Assembly (NCBI GenBank): GCA_902490005.1
Contig: CABUCM010000008.1
Span: 1-64,000, forward strand
Origin: an uncultured Ruminiclostridium sp.
GTDB taxonomy: Bacteria; Bacillota; Clostridia; Oscillospirales; Acutalibacteraceae
Direction of reading: 5' to 3'
Length of the DNA: 64,000 nucleotides
Made by a program: the position numbers and the translations under genes
Notes under the pieces: model-generated
What the model was told of the DNA's origin: nothing
Databases searched by the model: none
What the model saw: only the letters and a program-made list of their open reading frames with translations
In this document: positions 1 through 8,945 of the stretch, one piece after another
How the letters are laid out: each line of letters opens with the position of its first letter
Numbering within the stretch: position 1 is the stretch's first letter

Positions 1-53
1 AGCGCCGCGAGGCGTTCAGCTTGGCAGTACTAATAGGTCGAGGGCTTGACCTT
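1..53 (+). rRNA. 23S rRNA, 3' end (partial)
   Basis: The first ~50 bases carry the conserved 23S rRNA 3' tail (GTACTAATAGGTCGAGGGC followed by TTGACC), so the window opens just inside the end of an rRNA operon. The exact mature 3' end is estimated. No 5S rRNA gene or tRNA follows before the terminator at 155-182, so 5S must lie elsewhere in this operon or in the genome. Confidence 0.9.
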
Positions 54-154
54 AATGAGTAATTGGTTTTGGTTTTGCCTTGTAATTCGTTTGCTTTTCT
101 TTCACCCTTCTTTTTACCTTTATTCAGTTTTTAGGGCGCTGTGACGTTATGAAG

Positions 155-182
155 GAGATTGCTATTTGCAGTCTCTTTTTTT
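155..182 (+). terminator. rRNA operon terminator
   Basis: GAGATTGC and GCAGTCTC pair as an 8-bp stem (one G-U) around a five-base loop and are followed by a run of seven T. It lies about 100 bases after the 23S end and is the likely intrinsic terminator of the rRNA operon. Confidence 0.8.
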
Positions 183-300
183 ATTTCATTTATTCTGTTT
201 TTATGGTAAACTTAAAAACAGGAGAACAAAAAAGAAGTATATACTCATAATTTTTTTATTTTTCATTAAAATAAAGAGACAATGAAAATGTGAGGAGCGG

Positions 301-561
301 ATGACCATGCTAAACGCGGAAATAGTGGGAAAGGCGATTCGAAAAGCCAGGGAGGAACAAGGGCTTTCTCAGGAGACCCTCAGCAGCTTTGCGGAAATTG
401 GAAGAACCCATCTCAGCGCCATCGAGCGGGGCCATCGCAAGCCTACCTTAGAGACCTTTTTTCGGCTCAGCGAGGCTTTGAATATGCCCGCCAGCGATTT
501 GGTGAGGAGGATTGAACAGGAACTCGCGATGGATGGTGAGAGGATCTCTAATCCGCAATAA
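301..561 (+). CDS. XRE-family HTH regulator (SinR-like)
   Basis: An 86-residue DNA-binding protein made almost entirely of one Cro/C1-type helix-turn-helix. Residues ~8-65 carry the usual pattern: 'GLSQETLSSFAEIGRTHLS' as the HTH, 'IERGHRKP', then 'LSEALNMPASDL'. A GGAG site lies seven bases before the ATG. It stands alone between the rRNA operon and lepA, which faces it. The target is unknown. It is not closely similar to the two XRE proteins at 32704 and 63667, which belong to a different subgroup. Its stop codon lies inside the first unit of a tandem hairpin repeat. Confidence 0.85.
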   Translation: MTMLNAEIVGKAIRKAREEQGLSQETLSSFAEIGRTHLSAIERGHRKPTLETFFRLSEALNMPASDLVRRIEQELAMDGERISNPQ

Positions 562-706
562 AGTCAAGCTCTAAGGGCATAGAAGGGCCGGCGCCTAAAA
601 GGTACTGGCCTTCAATCCTACCCGTCTAACCTCAATAAAGCCAAGCCCTAAAGGGCATAGGCGGGCCGGCGTCTAAAAAGACGCTGGCTTTCAATCCCGC
701 CCGCCT
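556..706. repeat. Two tandem 77-nt hairpin repeats
   Basis: Two imperfect copies with a 77-base period (556-627 and 633-706) each run CAATAAAG.CAAGC.CTAA.GGGCATAG, then a nested hairpin, then TTCAATCC and a closing arm. In copy 2 the outer stem is AGGCGGG/CCCGCCT and the inner stem CCGGCGTC/GACGCTGG; copy 1 keeps most of the outer pairing with different bases. Copy 1 contains the stop codon of the upstream XRE gene. Function unknown; it could be a structured 3' UTR or a small repeat element. Confidence 0.7.
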
Positions 707-774
707 AGAGGGAGGCTTTTTGCAGAGGCTCTCGCTTCGCTGAATCCTCTGCCTGCTTAAAAAGAGCCAAAAAG

Positions 775-812
775 AAAAGGTACCGTTGGGCCAAAGCCCC
801 GGTACCTTTTTT
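775..812 (-). terminator. Bidirectional terminator downstream of lepA
   Basis: GGTACCG and CGGTACC form a perfect stem around a 14-base loop, with T runs on both strands (six T on plus; TTTTCTTTTT on minus). It is placed to end lepA (minus strand) and transcripts from the XRE side. A second inverted repeat (GCAGAGG/CCTCTGC) lies at 722-752. Confidence 0.8.
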
Positions 813-936
813 GATGCAATAAAAAATAATTCCATTAGGCTGTTCCCGCGGCGCCAAAGCTTTGCCCTTCAGCTGGCAATTTTTTTGAGCGCGGCGCCTG
901 GCCAAACGTTCGGAAAGCCCTGGGCGCTATAAAAAA

Positions 937-2745
937 TTATTCATCCAGCTTGAGCACCGCCATGAAGGCTTCCTGGGGAACCTCCACGGAGCCTAGCTGG
1001 CGCATTTTCTTTTTGCCCTCTTTTTGCTTTTCCAGCAGCTTTTTCTTTCGGGTGATATCGCCGCCGTAGCACTTGGCTAGGACGTCCTTCCGCAGGGCCT
1101 TTACCGTTTCCCGGGCAATAATCTTGCCGCCGATGCAGGCCTGGATCGGTACCTCGAACAGCTGGCGCGGAATCTTATCCTTCAGCTTTTCCGCCATCTT
1201 CCTGGCCCGGGGATAAGCTTTTTCAGCGTGGATGATAAAGGACAACGCGTCCACCACCTCGCCGTTAAGCATGATATCCAGCTTGACCAAATCGGATTTT
1301 TGATAGCCCATCAGCTCGTAGTCAAAGGAGGCATAGCCCCGGGTGCGGGACTTTAACGCGTCGAAAAAGTCGTAAATGATTTCATTCAGCGGCAGCTCGT
1401 AGTGGATATCCACCCGGGTTTCCTCGATATAGTTCATATCCTTGAAAACGCCCCGGCGCTCCTGGCACAAATCCATAATATTGCCCACGTATTCGGAAGG
1501 AGCGTAAATATGGGCGTTGGTGATCGGCTCCTCCGCCTGGGCGATCACAGAGGGATCCGGGTAATTGGTGGGGTTGTCGATCATTACCACGGAACCGTCG
1601 GTTTTAGTGATCTTATAAATAACGCTGGGGGCGGTGGTTACCAGATCTAAATTATATTCCCGCTCCAGGCGTTCCTGAATGATCTCCATGTGGAGCAGCC
1701 CCAAGAAGCCGCAGCGGAAGCCAAAGCCCAGGGCCACGGAGGTCTCCGGCTCAAAGGTCAGGGAAGCGTCGTTTAGCTGAAGCTTCTCCAAAGCGTCCCG
1801 CAGGTCGGTATAGTGGGCGCCGTCGGCGGGATAGATACCGCAGAACACCATAGGGTTCACCGCCCGGTAGCCGGGAAGGGGTTCTTTGGCGGGACGGCCC
1901 GCCAGGGTGACGGTGTCGCCCACCCGGGCGTCGGATACCGTTTTAATGGAAGCCGCGATATAGCCCACCTCGCCGGCGGAAAGCTCGCTGGCCGGCTCCA
2001 GGGAGGTGGCCCTGAGGAAGCCGCATTCCACCACGTTGTATTCCGAGCCGGTGGCCATCAGCTTAATATTGTCCCCAGGCCGGAGGGTCCCCTCTTTTAC
2101 TCTAACGTATATAATAACGCCTTTATACGCATCGTAATAAGAGTCGAAAATCAAAGCCTTGAGCGGCGCGGTTTCGTCCCCCTGGGGCGGGGGAACCTTA
2201 TGAACCACCGCTTCCATAACGTCCTTGATATTGGTGCCCATTTTAGCGGAAACCGCCGGCGCGTCGTCGGCCTCGATGCCGATGACGTCCTCGATTTCCT
2301 GGCGGACCCGGTCGGGGTCCGCGCTGGGCAGGTCGATCTTATTGATGACCGGCACAATCTCCAGCCCGGCGTCCACCGCCAGATAGGTATTGGCCAGGGT
2401 TTGGGCCTCAATGCCCTGGGAGGCGTCTACCACCAGAATCGCTCCCTCGCAGGCGGCAAGAGACCGGGAAACCTCATAGTTAAAGTCCACATGGCCGGGA
2501 GTGTCGATTAAATTGAAAATATAATCCTCGCCGTCGTCAGCGTGGTAAACCAACGTTACCCCATGGGCCTTGATGGTGATCCCCCGCTCCCGTTCCAGGT
2601 CCATGTTGTCCAAAAGCTGGTCGGACATATCCCGCAAAGATACCGACTGGGTCTGCTCCAAGATCCGGTCGGCCAGGGTGGACTTGCCGTGGTCGATATG
2701 GGCGATGATGCTGAAATTCCGAATTTGCTGCCGTGGAATCGCCAA
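937..2745 (-). CDS. lepA: Elongation factor 4 (LepA)
   Basis: A ribosome-associated translational GTPase that can back-translocate the ribosome. At 602 residues it has the normal LepA length. The GTPase motifs are AHIDHGKST (P-loop), the switch region with DLERERGIT, DTPGHVDF and NKIDLPSADP; these are followed by EF-G-like domains and the LepA-specific C-terminal domain with a Lys/Arg-rich end ('ITRKKKLLEKQKEGKKKMRQ'). The start is TTG, chosen because GGAGG lies eight bases upstream and the protein then begins MAIPRQQIRN, as in relatives. An ATG seven bases upstream is in another frame. It appears monocistronic and ends at the bidirectional terminator. Confidence 0.97.
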   Translation of the reverse strand: MAIPRQQIRNFSIIAHIDHGKSTLADRILEQTQSVSLRDMSDQLLDNMDLERERGITIKAHGVTLVYHADDGEDYIFNLIDTPGHVDFNYEVSRSLAACEGAILVVDASQGIEAQTLANTYLAVDAGLEIVPVINKIDLPSADPDRVRQEIEDVIGIEADDAPAVSAKMGTNIKDVMEAVVHKVPPPQGDETAPLKALIFDSYYDAYKGVIIYVRVKEGTLRPGDNIKLMATGSEYNVVECGFLRATSLEPASELSAGEVGYIAASIKTVSDARVGDTVTLAGRPAKEPLPGYRAVNPMVFCGIYPADGAHYTDLRDALEKLQLNDASLTFEPETSVALGFGFRCGFLGLLHMEIIQERLEREYNLDLVTTAPSVIYKITKTDGSVVMIDNPTNYPDPSVIAQAEEPITNAHIYAPSEYVGNIMDLCQERRGVFKDMNYIEETRVDIHYELPLNEIIYDFFDALKSRTRGYASFDYELMGYQKSDLVKLDIMLNGEVVDALSFIIHAEKAYPRARKMAEKLKDKIPRQLFEVPIQACIGGKIIARETVKALRKDVLAKCYGGDITRKKKLLEKQKEGKKKMRQLGSVEVPQEAFMAVLKLDE

Positions 2746-2941
2746 GTAACATTCCTCCGTTTACAAGGTAAAATGGATCGCCAAAGGGGCGTTCCATATG
2801 AAATCGCTCTTTTTATTGTAACAGGAAATTTAGGAGTTTTCCACTGAGAAATGAAAAATAATTGAAAATAAGCCGGGGAAAACAGCCGCGTATCGTTCCT
2901 GCTGCCCAATTTGCATCTTATTGTATCATAAACCGGGCTAA

Positions 2942-2980
2942 ATAAAAAGAGGGAAGAAATCTGAAAACAGATCCCTTCCC
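2942..2980 (-). terminator. Terminator of the Ca2+ ATPase gene
   Basis: On the minus strand GGGAAG...CTTCCC closes an inner ATCTG/CAGAT stem and is followed by TCTTTTTATT. It lies about 70 bases after the ATPase stop. The rest of 2746-3047 is AT-rich spacer that should hold the lepA promoter; no strong -35/-10 pair was found. Confidence 0.65.
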
Positions 2981-3047
2981 ATCAGCGGAAGCATTCAAAG
3001 TCTTTAAAATAGTATATTAATCAGTATAATATACTAATTGTAAAATG

Positions 3048-5696
3048 TCAGAGGTTTTTCTTGGTCTTCCAGTGGTTCCAGGCCTTTTCGATTTCCACAA
3101 TAAACAGCGGGCTTAACGCCAGCCCGGCCACCACCAGCCACTGGACCATGTTCAAGGGAACCGTTTTAAAAATTGCCGCCAAGGCGGGCACGGAGATGAC
3201 GGAAACCTGAAGGGCCAGACAGACAAAGAAAGAATAAATCATTTTAAAGTTGCCGAACACGCCGATCTCAAATAGGGATTTGTCGCTGCGCACGTTAAAG
3301 GCGTGGACCAGCTGGGAGCAGCTGAGGACGGCAAAAGCCATGGTCCTTCCCACCGTGGGAACGCCGCCGCCGTCGAAAAACACCCGGCCAATGGTAAAGG
3401 CCAGCAGGGAAATCATGCCGATGAAGCAGCCCTCGATGGCGATGCTGTAGGTCATGCCGCCGGCGAATAAGCTCTTTTTCGCGTCGGTGGGCGGTTTTTT
3501 CATAATATCCTCATCCACCGGCTCCACGCCCAGGGCAAGGGCGGGAAGGCTGTCGGTGACCAGGTTCACCCACAGAAGCTGAATGGCCAGCAAGGGGGTG
3601 GGCAGCCGCATGAGAAACGCCGCCAGGACGGTGATGATTTCCCCGATGTTGCAGGAAAGAAGAAAATGAATGGTCTTTTTGATGTTTTCAAAAATCCCCC
3701 GGCCCTGGCGCACCGCCGCCACAATGGTAGAAAAATTGTCGTCGGTTAAGATCATATCCGCCGCGCCCTTGGCCACGTCGGTGCCGGAAACCCCCATGGC
3801 GCAGCCGATGTCCGCGGCCTTGAGGGCGGGGGCGTCGTTAATGCCGTCTCCGGTCATAGCCACCACGGCGCCCCGGGATTGAAAGGCTTTGACGATCCGC
3901 ACCTTGTGTTCCGGGGAAACCCGGGCGAATACGGTGTATTCAAAAATATGGCGGCTGAGTTCCTTCTGGCTCATGGCGTCCAGCTGGGCGCCGGTGAGAG
4001 AGCGGTCCTTGTGCCGGAGGATGCCAAGCTCTTTGGCGATGGCCCTGGCGGTGACGATATGGTCTCCGGTAATCATCACCGGCAGAATCCCCGCCTGCTG
4101 GCACTCCCGCACCGCGGACTTAGCCTGGGGCCTGGGGGGATCGATCATACCCAGCAGGCCGCAGAAGGTGAGGCGGGTCTCAAACTCATCGGGGTTCTTG
4201 GGAAGATGGTCCACATCCCGGAAGGCGATTCCCAGCACCCGCAGCGCCCGGTTCGCCATATCCTCGTTATACGCCTCGATCTGGGCCCGCCTGGCGGCGG
4301 TCAGGGGCTGGGCGCCCCGCCCCATGGCATAGGACTCGCACCGCTGCAACAGCACATCCGGGGCGCCCTTGGTGATAATGCGGTGCCGGCCGCCGCCAAG
4401 GGAGTGGACGGTGGTCATCAGCTTTCGGCTGGAGTCAAAAGGGATTTCCCCAACCCTGGGATAGGAAAGCTCCAAAATGTTTTTCCGCTTGTCGTTGTTG
4501 GCCGCCGCCAGCACTAGGGCCACCTCGGTGGGCTCCCCGCTGGCGGAGGGGCGGTCCAGGTCCCCGGTGAGGGAAGCGTTATTGCACAGGGCGGCGTAGC
4601 TGAGCATGGCCTGGCCCTCGGCGGAGGAAAACGCCGCAGAACCGGATGGGGAGCACAGCTCCGTGACAGTCATCCGGTTTTGCGTCAGGGTGCCGGTTTT
4701 ATCCGAACAGATCACGTTGGCGCTGCCCAGGGTCTCCACCGCGGGCAGCTTGCGGATAATGGCCCGGTTGGCCGCCAGCCGCCGCACGCCGATAGCCAGC
4801 ACGATGGTGACCACGGCGGGCAGGCCCTCTGGGATCGCCGCCACCGCCAGGCTGATGGAGATCATAAACATCTCCAGCGGGGGGACGCTTTCCATCAAGC
4901 CCAGCAAAAAGATCACCAGGCAGATAATCAATGCCCCAATGCCCAGGTATTTTCCGGTTTGGGCCAGCTTTTGCTGCAGGGGCGTCTGGGGAGAATCCTC
5001 CTCGTTAATCATGTGGGCGATTTTTCCCACCTGGGTGTCCATACCCGTGCCGGTTACCACGCATACCCCGTGGCCCGTGGTGATGGTGCTGGAGGAAAAT
5101 ACCATGTTTTTCCGGTCGCCGACGGCGGCGGCCTCCGGGCACCGCGCCAGGGCGTTTTTATCCACGGGAAGGGATTCCCCTGTCAGGGCGGATTCCTCCG
5201 CTTTTAGGTTCACCGATTCTAAGATCCGGGCGTCGGCGGGGACGAAATCCCCAGCCTCCAGCAGGAGGATGTCCCCGGGGACCAGGTCCTCGGAGGAAAT
5301 CTCCGCCGGCTTGCCGCCGCGGATTACCTTGGCGTGGGGAGCGGACAGTTTTTTCAGGGCGGCGATGGCCTTTTCCGCCTTGCTTTCCTGGACCACGCCG
5401 GTGATGGCGTTGATAATCACGATCACCAGGATAATGATAGAGTCGATATAGTCGCCGTCGCCGCTGATTCTGGCGGTGAAGAAGGAAATTGCCGCCGCGA
5501 TCAGCAGCACGATCACCATAAAATCGGAGAATTGCTCTAAAAACCGGAGGAAAAGGCTTTTGGGCTTCTTTTCCGCCAGCTTGTTTTTACCATATTTCTT
5601 CTGCCGTTCCACAGCCGCTTTTGAGGTCAGCCCCTGATTTTTAGTGACGTCCAGCTGGTTTAAAACCTCCGCGGCGGATGCGCTGTGCCAGTTCAT
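3048..5696 (-). CDS. P-type Ca2+-transporting ATPase (PMCA-like)
   Basis: An ATP-driven cation pump of the P2 class in the cytoplasmic membrane, probably exporting Ca2+. The 882-residue protein shows an N-terminal cation-ATPase domain, the actuator loop with TGES (~172), PEGLP in transmembrane helix 4 (~289), the phosphorylated Asp in DKTGTLTQNR (~332), the nucleotide domain, TGDGINDAP, and C-terminal helices including 'WVNLVTDSLPALALG'. The start at MNWHSASAAEV is chosen because GGGGGA lies just upstream. A longer in-frame reading would add 63 atypical residues and overlap the divergent gene at 5821. It is monocistronic. Confidence 0.93.
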   Translation of the reverse strand: MNWHSASAAEVLNQLDVTKNQGLTSKAAVERQKKYGKNKLAEKKPKSLFLRFLEQFSDFMVIVLLIAAAISFFTARISGDGDYIDSIIILVIVIINAITGVVQESKAEKAIAALKKLSAPHAKVIRGGKPAEISSEDLVPGDILLLEAGDFVPADARILESVNLKAEESALTGESLPVDKNALARCPEAAAVGDRKNMVFSSSTITTGHGVCVVTGTGMDTQVGKIAHMINEEDSPQTPLQQKLAQTGKYLGIGALIICLVIFLLGLMESVPPLEMFMISISLAVAAIPEGLPAVVTIVLAIGVRRLAANRAIIRKLPAVETLGSANVICSDKTGTLTQNRMTVTELCSPSGSAAFSSAEGQAMLSYAALCNNASLTGDLDRPSASGEPTEVALVLAAANNDKRKNILELSYPRVGEIPFDSSRKLMTTVHSLGGGRHRIITKGAPDVLLQRCESYAMGRGAQPLTAARRAQIEAYNEDMANRALRVLGIAFRDVDHLPKNPDEFETRLTFCGLLGMIDPPRPQAKSAVRECQQAGILPVMITGDHIVTARAIAKELGILRHKDRSLTGAQLDAMSQKELSRHIFEYTVFARVSPEHKVRIVKAFQSRGAVVAMTGDGINDAPALKAADIGCAMGVSGTDVAKGAADMILTDDNFSTIVAAVRQGRGIFENIKKTIHFLLSCNIGEIITVLAAFLMRLPTPLLAIQLLWVNLVTDSLPALALGVEPVDEDIMKKPPTDAKKSLFAGGMTYSIAIEGCFIGMISLLAFTIGRVFFDGGGVPTVGRTMAFAVLSCSQLVHAFNVRSDKSLFEIGVFGNFKMIYSFFVCLALQVSVISVPALAAIFKTVPLNMVQWLVVAGLALSPLFIVEIEKAWNHWKTKKNL

Positions 5697-5820
5697 ACCA
5701 TTCCCCCGTTTCAAATTGCGGAACCATGTCCGTTCTCCCTTCATATATATGAAGGCGCGCGTTGGAACATACACCCTTTTTGTCCGTTCTCCATAGAATG
5801 GTGGGAATGGAGTTGGTGAA

Positions 5821-6390
5821 ATGAGCTTTCTTGCAGTTTTGATTTTGGCGGTTTCCCTGAGCATGGACGCCTTGGGAATCGGCATTTCCTACGGGCTTAG
5901 AGGCATTCGGGTGCTTTGGAAGGCGCGGCTGGTGATCTGCGGCATTTCCATGGTGGTCACCGGCGCGGCGGTGGGCCTGGGAAGCGTGCTGTTACAGGTG
6001 ATCCCCGCCCCGGCGGCAAAGCTGATCGGCTGTGGAATGCTGCTGGCGCTGGGGGCGTCCATTATCATACAGGGCTTTCGGAAACGGAAAGAGGAGGACT
6101 CCTTTTCCTGCGATTTCGACCGTTCAAAAACCATCGAAACCGCCGAGGCCCTATACCTGGGCGTGGCGCTTTCCATTGATTCCTTTGGCGCCGGGGTTTC
6201 CAGCGCGGTATCCGGGATGAATTCGGTTTTGGTGCCTATCCTGGCGGGGCTGGTGCAAATGCTGTTCCTGTGGGGCGGCGGCTTTTTGGGAAAAAGGCTG
6301 CAGCTGATCCGGCTGAAAAACCCTGGTGTGTTTGTGTATTTCTCCGGCGGCCTGCTGATGGCCCTGGCAGTGCTGCGGTGGCTTTCCTAA
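5821..6390 (+). CDS. MntP/YtaF-family membrane protein
   Basis: A 189-residue integral membrane protein of about six helices built as two homologous halves. 'SLSMDALGIGISYG' in the first half and 'ALSIDSFGAGVSSAVSG' in the second are the acidic signature repeats of the MntP family, with a charged linker (RKRKEEDS) between. MntP proteins export Mn2+; the Clostridia/Bacillus branch called YtaF is linked to sporulation. Which role applies cannot be told from sequence. GGAG lies eight bases before the ATG. It is divergent from the Ca2+ ATPase, with only 124 bases between. Confidence 0.82.
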   Translation: MSFLAVLILAVSLSMDALGIGISYGLRGIRVLWKARLVICGISMVVTGAAVGLGSVLLQVIPAPAAKLIGCGMLLALGASIIIQGFRKRKEEDSFSCDFDRSKTIETAEALYLGVALSIDSFGAGVSSAVSGMNSVLVPILAGLVQMLFLWGGGFLGKRLQLIRLKNPGVFVYFSGGLLMALAVLRWLS

Positions 6391-6521
6391 AACCCGCCGG
6401 TCGAAGAAGGGCCCTGTGCTTTCACGAGCGGGAAAGGAGCAAAATTTATTTTATCTAAAATAAAGAACGCGTTGTTTATGGCGGTACATTTGGGTTTGCG
6501 CCGCTGGTTTTTTCCATCTGG

Positions 6522-6550
6522 TTGTATTACAGGGGGCCATATTATATAAT
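6522..6550 (+). promoter_or_regulatory. Sigma-A promoter of hflX
   Basis: TTGTAT, a 17-base spacer and a perfect TATAAT (6545-6550) lie about 50 bases before the hflX start codon. The rest of 6391-6603 shows no gene. Confidence 0.7.
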
Positions 6551-6603
6551 GATAGAAACGGGCAACAATAAAACAACCAGATTAGAAGGTAGGAACCAAG
6601 CTT

Positions 6604-7851
6604 ATGGAATTTTATGAAAACGATATCCAGCCGGAGCGGGCGTTTCTGGTGTCGGTGGATACCGGGGATTTCGACGCCGAGGCCTCGATGAACGAGCTAT
6701 ACGAATTGACGGAAAGCGCCGGGGCCCAGCCCATAGGCGCCATGATCCAAAAACGGGAGCGGCCCGACGGCGCCACCTGTATTGGCAGCGGCCGGCTGGA
6801 GGAATTAAAGGAGTTTTGCGGGAGCCAGGAGATCGATCTGGTTATTTTCGACTGCGAGCTGACGCCCACCCAGATTCGGAATTTAGAATTTGAAACCGAT
6901 GTCCGCGTCATCGACCGGACGATGCTGATTTTGGATATCTTTGCTTCCCGGGCCAGGTCCCGGGAGGGCAAGCTGCAGGTGGAGCTTGCCCAGCTGAAAT
7001 ACCTGCTGCCGAGGCTGACGGGCAAGGGGACGGCCCTTTCCCGGCTGGGCGGCGGGATCGGCACCAGAGGCCCGGGGGAAAGCAAGCTGGAAACCGACCG
7101 GCGGCACATCCGCCGCAGGATCGAGAATTTAAAGGAGCAGCTTTCCCAGGTGGAGCAGCACCGGGACCAGCTGCGGAAGCGGCGGGAAAAGGAAGGGGTC
7201 ATCACCGCCGCCATAGTGGGGTACACCAACGCGGGAAAATCCACCCTGATGAACACCCTCACCGACGCTGGGGTGCTGGCGGAGGACAAGCTGTTCGCCA
7301 CCCTGGACCCCACCTCGCGGGCGCTGAAGCTGCCTAACGGGGTGTCTGTCATGCTCATCGATACAGTGGGCCTGGTGCGGCGGCTGCCCCACCACCTGGT
7401 GGAGGCGTTCCATTCCACCCTGGAGGAAGCGGCTGTGGCGGATATTATTTTAAACGTGTGCGACGCTTCCAACCCAGAGGCCCAGATCCATCTGGAGGTG
7501 ACCCGGAAGCTGTTAAGCGATCTTGGCTGCGACGCCCAGCCGGTGATCCCGGTGATGAACAAATGCGATCTGGTGCCGTCCCTGCTGGATATCCCGATGA
7601 TCGGAAACGCGGTGAGGATTTCAGCCAAAACCGGGGAAGGCATTCCCAGCCTGCTGGCGGCGGTGGAGGAAAACCTGCCGGTTTCCCTGCGGAAGGTAAG
7701 CCTTCTGCTGCCCTTTGACCAGGCCGGAATCGTGGCCCAGATCCGAAAGGACCACGTGCTGTATGAGGAGGAATACCGGCCGGAAGGGATTTTTGTCTCC
7801 GCTTTGCTGGATCCGGTTCTTTATGGCAGGGTCCGGCAATATGAAATTTAA
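6604..7851 (+). CDS. hflX: Ribosome-associated GTPase HflX
   Basis: A GTPase that binds the 50S subunit and splits or rescues stalled ribosomes. The 415-residue protein has the HflX N-terminal domain with the glycine-rich 'LGGGIGTRGPGESKLE' signature (~residues 138-153), a helical linker, then the G domain: GYTNAGKST (G1), DTVGL (G3, the family's usual DTVGF variant), NKCD (G4) and SAKTGEG (G5). A short C-terminal domain follows. AAGG lies upstream of the ATG and a good promoter sits at 6522. It is monocistronic, with the zinc-ribbon/ABC operon beginning 76 bases later from its own promoter. Confidence 0.95.
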   Translation: MEFYENDIQPERAFLVSVDTGDFDAEASMNELYELTESAGAQPIGAMIQKRERPDGATCIGSGRLEELKEFCGSQEIDLVIFDCELTPTQIRNLEFETDVRVIDRTMLILDIFASRARSREGKLQVELAQLKYLLPRLTGKGTALSRLGGGIGTRGPGESKLETDRRHIRRRIENLKEQLSQVEQHRDQLRKRREKEGVITAAIVGYTNAGKSTLMNTLTDAGVLAEDKLFATLDPTSRALKLPNGVSVMLIDTVGLVRRLPHHLVEAFHSTLEEAAVADIILNVCDASNPEAQIHLEVTRKLLSDLGCDAQPVIPVMNKCDLVPSLLDIPMIGNAVRISAKTGEGIPSLLAAVEENLPVSLRKVSLLLPFDQAGIVAQIRKDHVLYEEEYRPEGIFVSALLDPVLYGRVRQYEI

Positions 7852-7859
7852 GAAAGCAC

Positions 7860-7888
7860 TTGATTTTCCTAGGAAAATATTGTAGTAT
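7860..7888 (+). promoter_or_regulatory. Promoter with embedded palindrome (ABC operon)
   Basis: TTGATT (7860-7865), a 17-base spacer and TAGTAT (7883-7888) form a plausible promoter for the operon starting at 7928. The spacer contains a perfect 16-base palindrome, ATTTTCCTAGGAAAAT (7863-7878). That placement is typical of a repressor operator. Confidence 0.6.
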
Positions 7889-7927
7889 TGTATTAAGTCA
7901 GTGGTACAAAAAGAAAGGATGAGCTCG

Positions 7928-8380
7928 GTGAATGTGTTAGCCATGTGGACCCCGGCCTTTATTATCGGATACCTTTTGATCCTAGCGGTGGATATTACCG
8001 CTTCCGTAATGCTGGCGTTGGCGGTATACAACGACGCCAAATCCAAATGGAACGCCAACGCCGTCATGTGGGCGGTGCTGGTGGGAATTTTAGGCTTGAT
8101 CCCGGGCATCGTTTATCTTTGCGTCCGAAACGAGCCGCTGAAGAAAATTTATGCCTGCCATAACTGTGGATGGGGCAATCCGCTGCTGGCCCGTCAATGC
8201 GGCCGCTGCGGGGCGGGGCTGTATTATCCCACGGAGGAAACGTTTTCGCTTCAAAAGAAGGCGAGAAATTTTTTGATCGCGGGCGTGATTCTATGGGTGG
8301 TGGCGATCATCGGGCTTATTTTGACGATGGTTCAAATGGTTACTACCATAATGCCCGCCATGCTGGGCAGGGCGTGGTAA
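7928..8380 (+). CDS. Zinc-ribbon membrane protein, copy 1
   Basis: A 150-residue protein of unknown function. It has two N-terminal transmembrane helices, then the motif 'AVYNDAKSKWN', a zinc ribbon with two CxxC knuckles (CHNC...CGRC, ~residues 77-95), and one C-terminal helix. The GTG start is chosen because AAAGGATGAG precedes it at good spacing and because the protein then aligns without gaps from residue 1 with the neighbouring paralogue at 8463. An ATG nine bases upstream has no room for a ribosome-binding site. First gene of a probable operon with the paralogue and the ABC exporter; it may be an accessory or sensor of that transporter (inference). Confidence 0.8.
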   Translation: MNVLAMWTPAFIIGYLLILAVDITASVMLALAVYNDAKSKWNANAVMWAVLVGILGLIPGIVYLCVRNEPLKKIYACHNCGWGNPLLARQCGRCGAGLYYPTEETFSLQKKARNFLIAGVILWVVAIIGLILTMVQMVTTIMPAMLGRAW

Positions 8381-8462
8381 CGGCCGGTGGGGCATAGCCG
8401 CCCTTCAGGCAAACGAAAAAGGCGCGGGGCCTGTACCTGTGAAATAGGAAGGATGGATAAGA

Positions 8463-8921
8463 ATGAGTCAAGTTTGGTCAATGGTATCAGGGTTGCTGAT
8501 ATGTTATCTTCTGGTGTTCCTGGCGGCGATCGCCGGCTCGGTCCTGTTGGGCCTTGCGGTTTATAACGACGCCAAATCCAAATGGAACGACAATGCCACC
8601 ATGTGGGGGGTGCTGGTAGGCTTTTTGGGCTTGATCCCGGGCATTATCTACCTGTGCCTTAGAAACGAACCCTTAAAAAGAATCTATGTCTGCCATAACT
8701 GCGGCTGGGGAAACCCTTTGAGCGCCCGCCAGTGCGGGCACTGCGGGGCGGGGCTGTATTATCCCACAGAAGAGACCGTTCAGCGGCAGAAAAAAGCCAA
8801 AATCCTGTTGATTTGGGGAATCGTCATGTACGGGGTGATGATTTTGGCGTTTATCGGCCTTTTTATTGTGATGTTCAGCACGATCCCGGCGATTGTTGAG
8901 GGGAACCTAGCAATTTATTAA
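8463..8921 (+). CDS. Zinc-ribbon membrane protein, copy 2
   Basis: A 152-residue tandem paralogue of the preceding gene. The order of parts is the same: two helices, 'AVYNDAKSKWND', a double-knuckle ribbon (CHNC...CGHC), the phrase 'GAGLYYPTEET', and a C-terminal helix. The cytoplasmic ribbon region is almost identical between the copies while the membrane helices differ, suggesting selection on the ribbon and divergence in the membrane. GGAAGG precedes the ATG. The ABC ATPase begins 24 bases after its stop, so co-transcription is likely. Confidence 0.82.
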   Translation: MSQVWSMVSGLLICYLLVFLAAIAGSVLLGLAVYNDAKSKWNDNATMWGVLVGFLGLIPGIIYLCLRNEPLKRIYVCHNCGWGNPLSARQCGHCGAGLYYPTEETVQRQKKAKILLIWGIVMYGVMILAFIGLFIVMFSTIPAIVEGNLAIY

Positions 8922-8945
8922 GAGTTTCAGTAAAGGAGAACGGTT

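Noticed and set aside
1813..2511. Long open frame antisense to lepA
   Set aside because: It mirrors the codons of a certain housekeeping gene, has no ribosome-binding site and is Gly/His/Val-rich as expected from antisense of GC-rich coding DNA.
3879..4517. Open frames antisense to the Ca2+ ATPase
   Set aside because: Shadow of the ATPase coding sequence, with no motif and no start signal.
5697..5885. N-terminal extension of the Ca2+ ATPase
   Set aside because: It would add 63 atypical residues and overlap the divergent MntP gene; the shorter start has a proper ribosome-binding site and family length.
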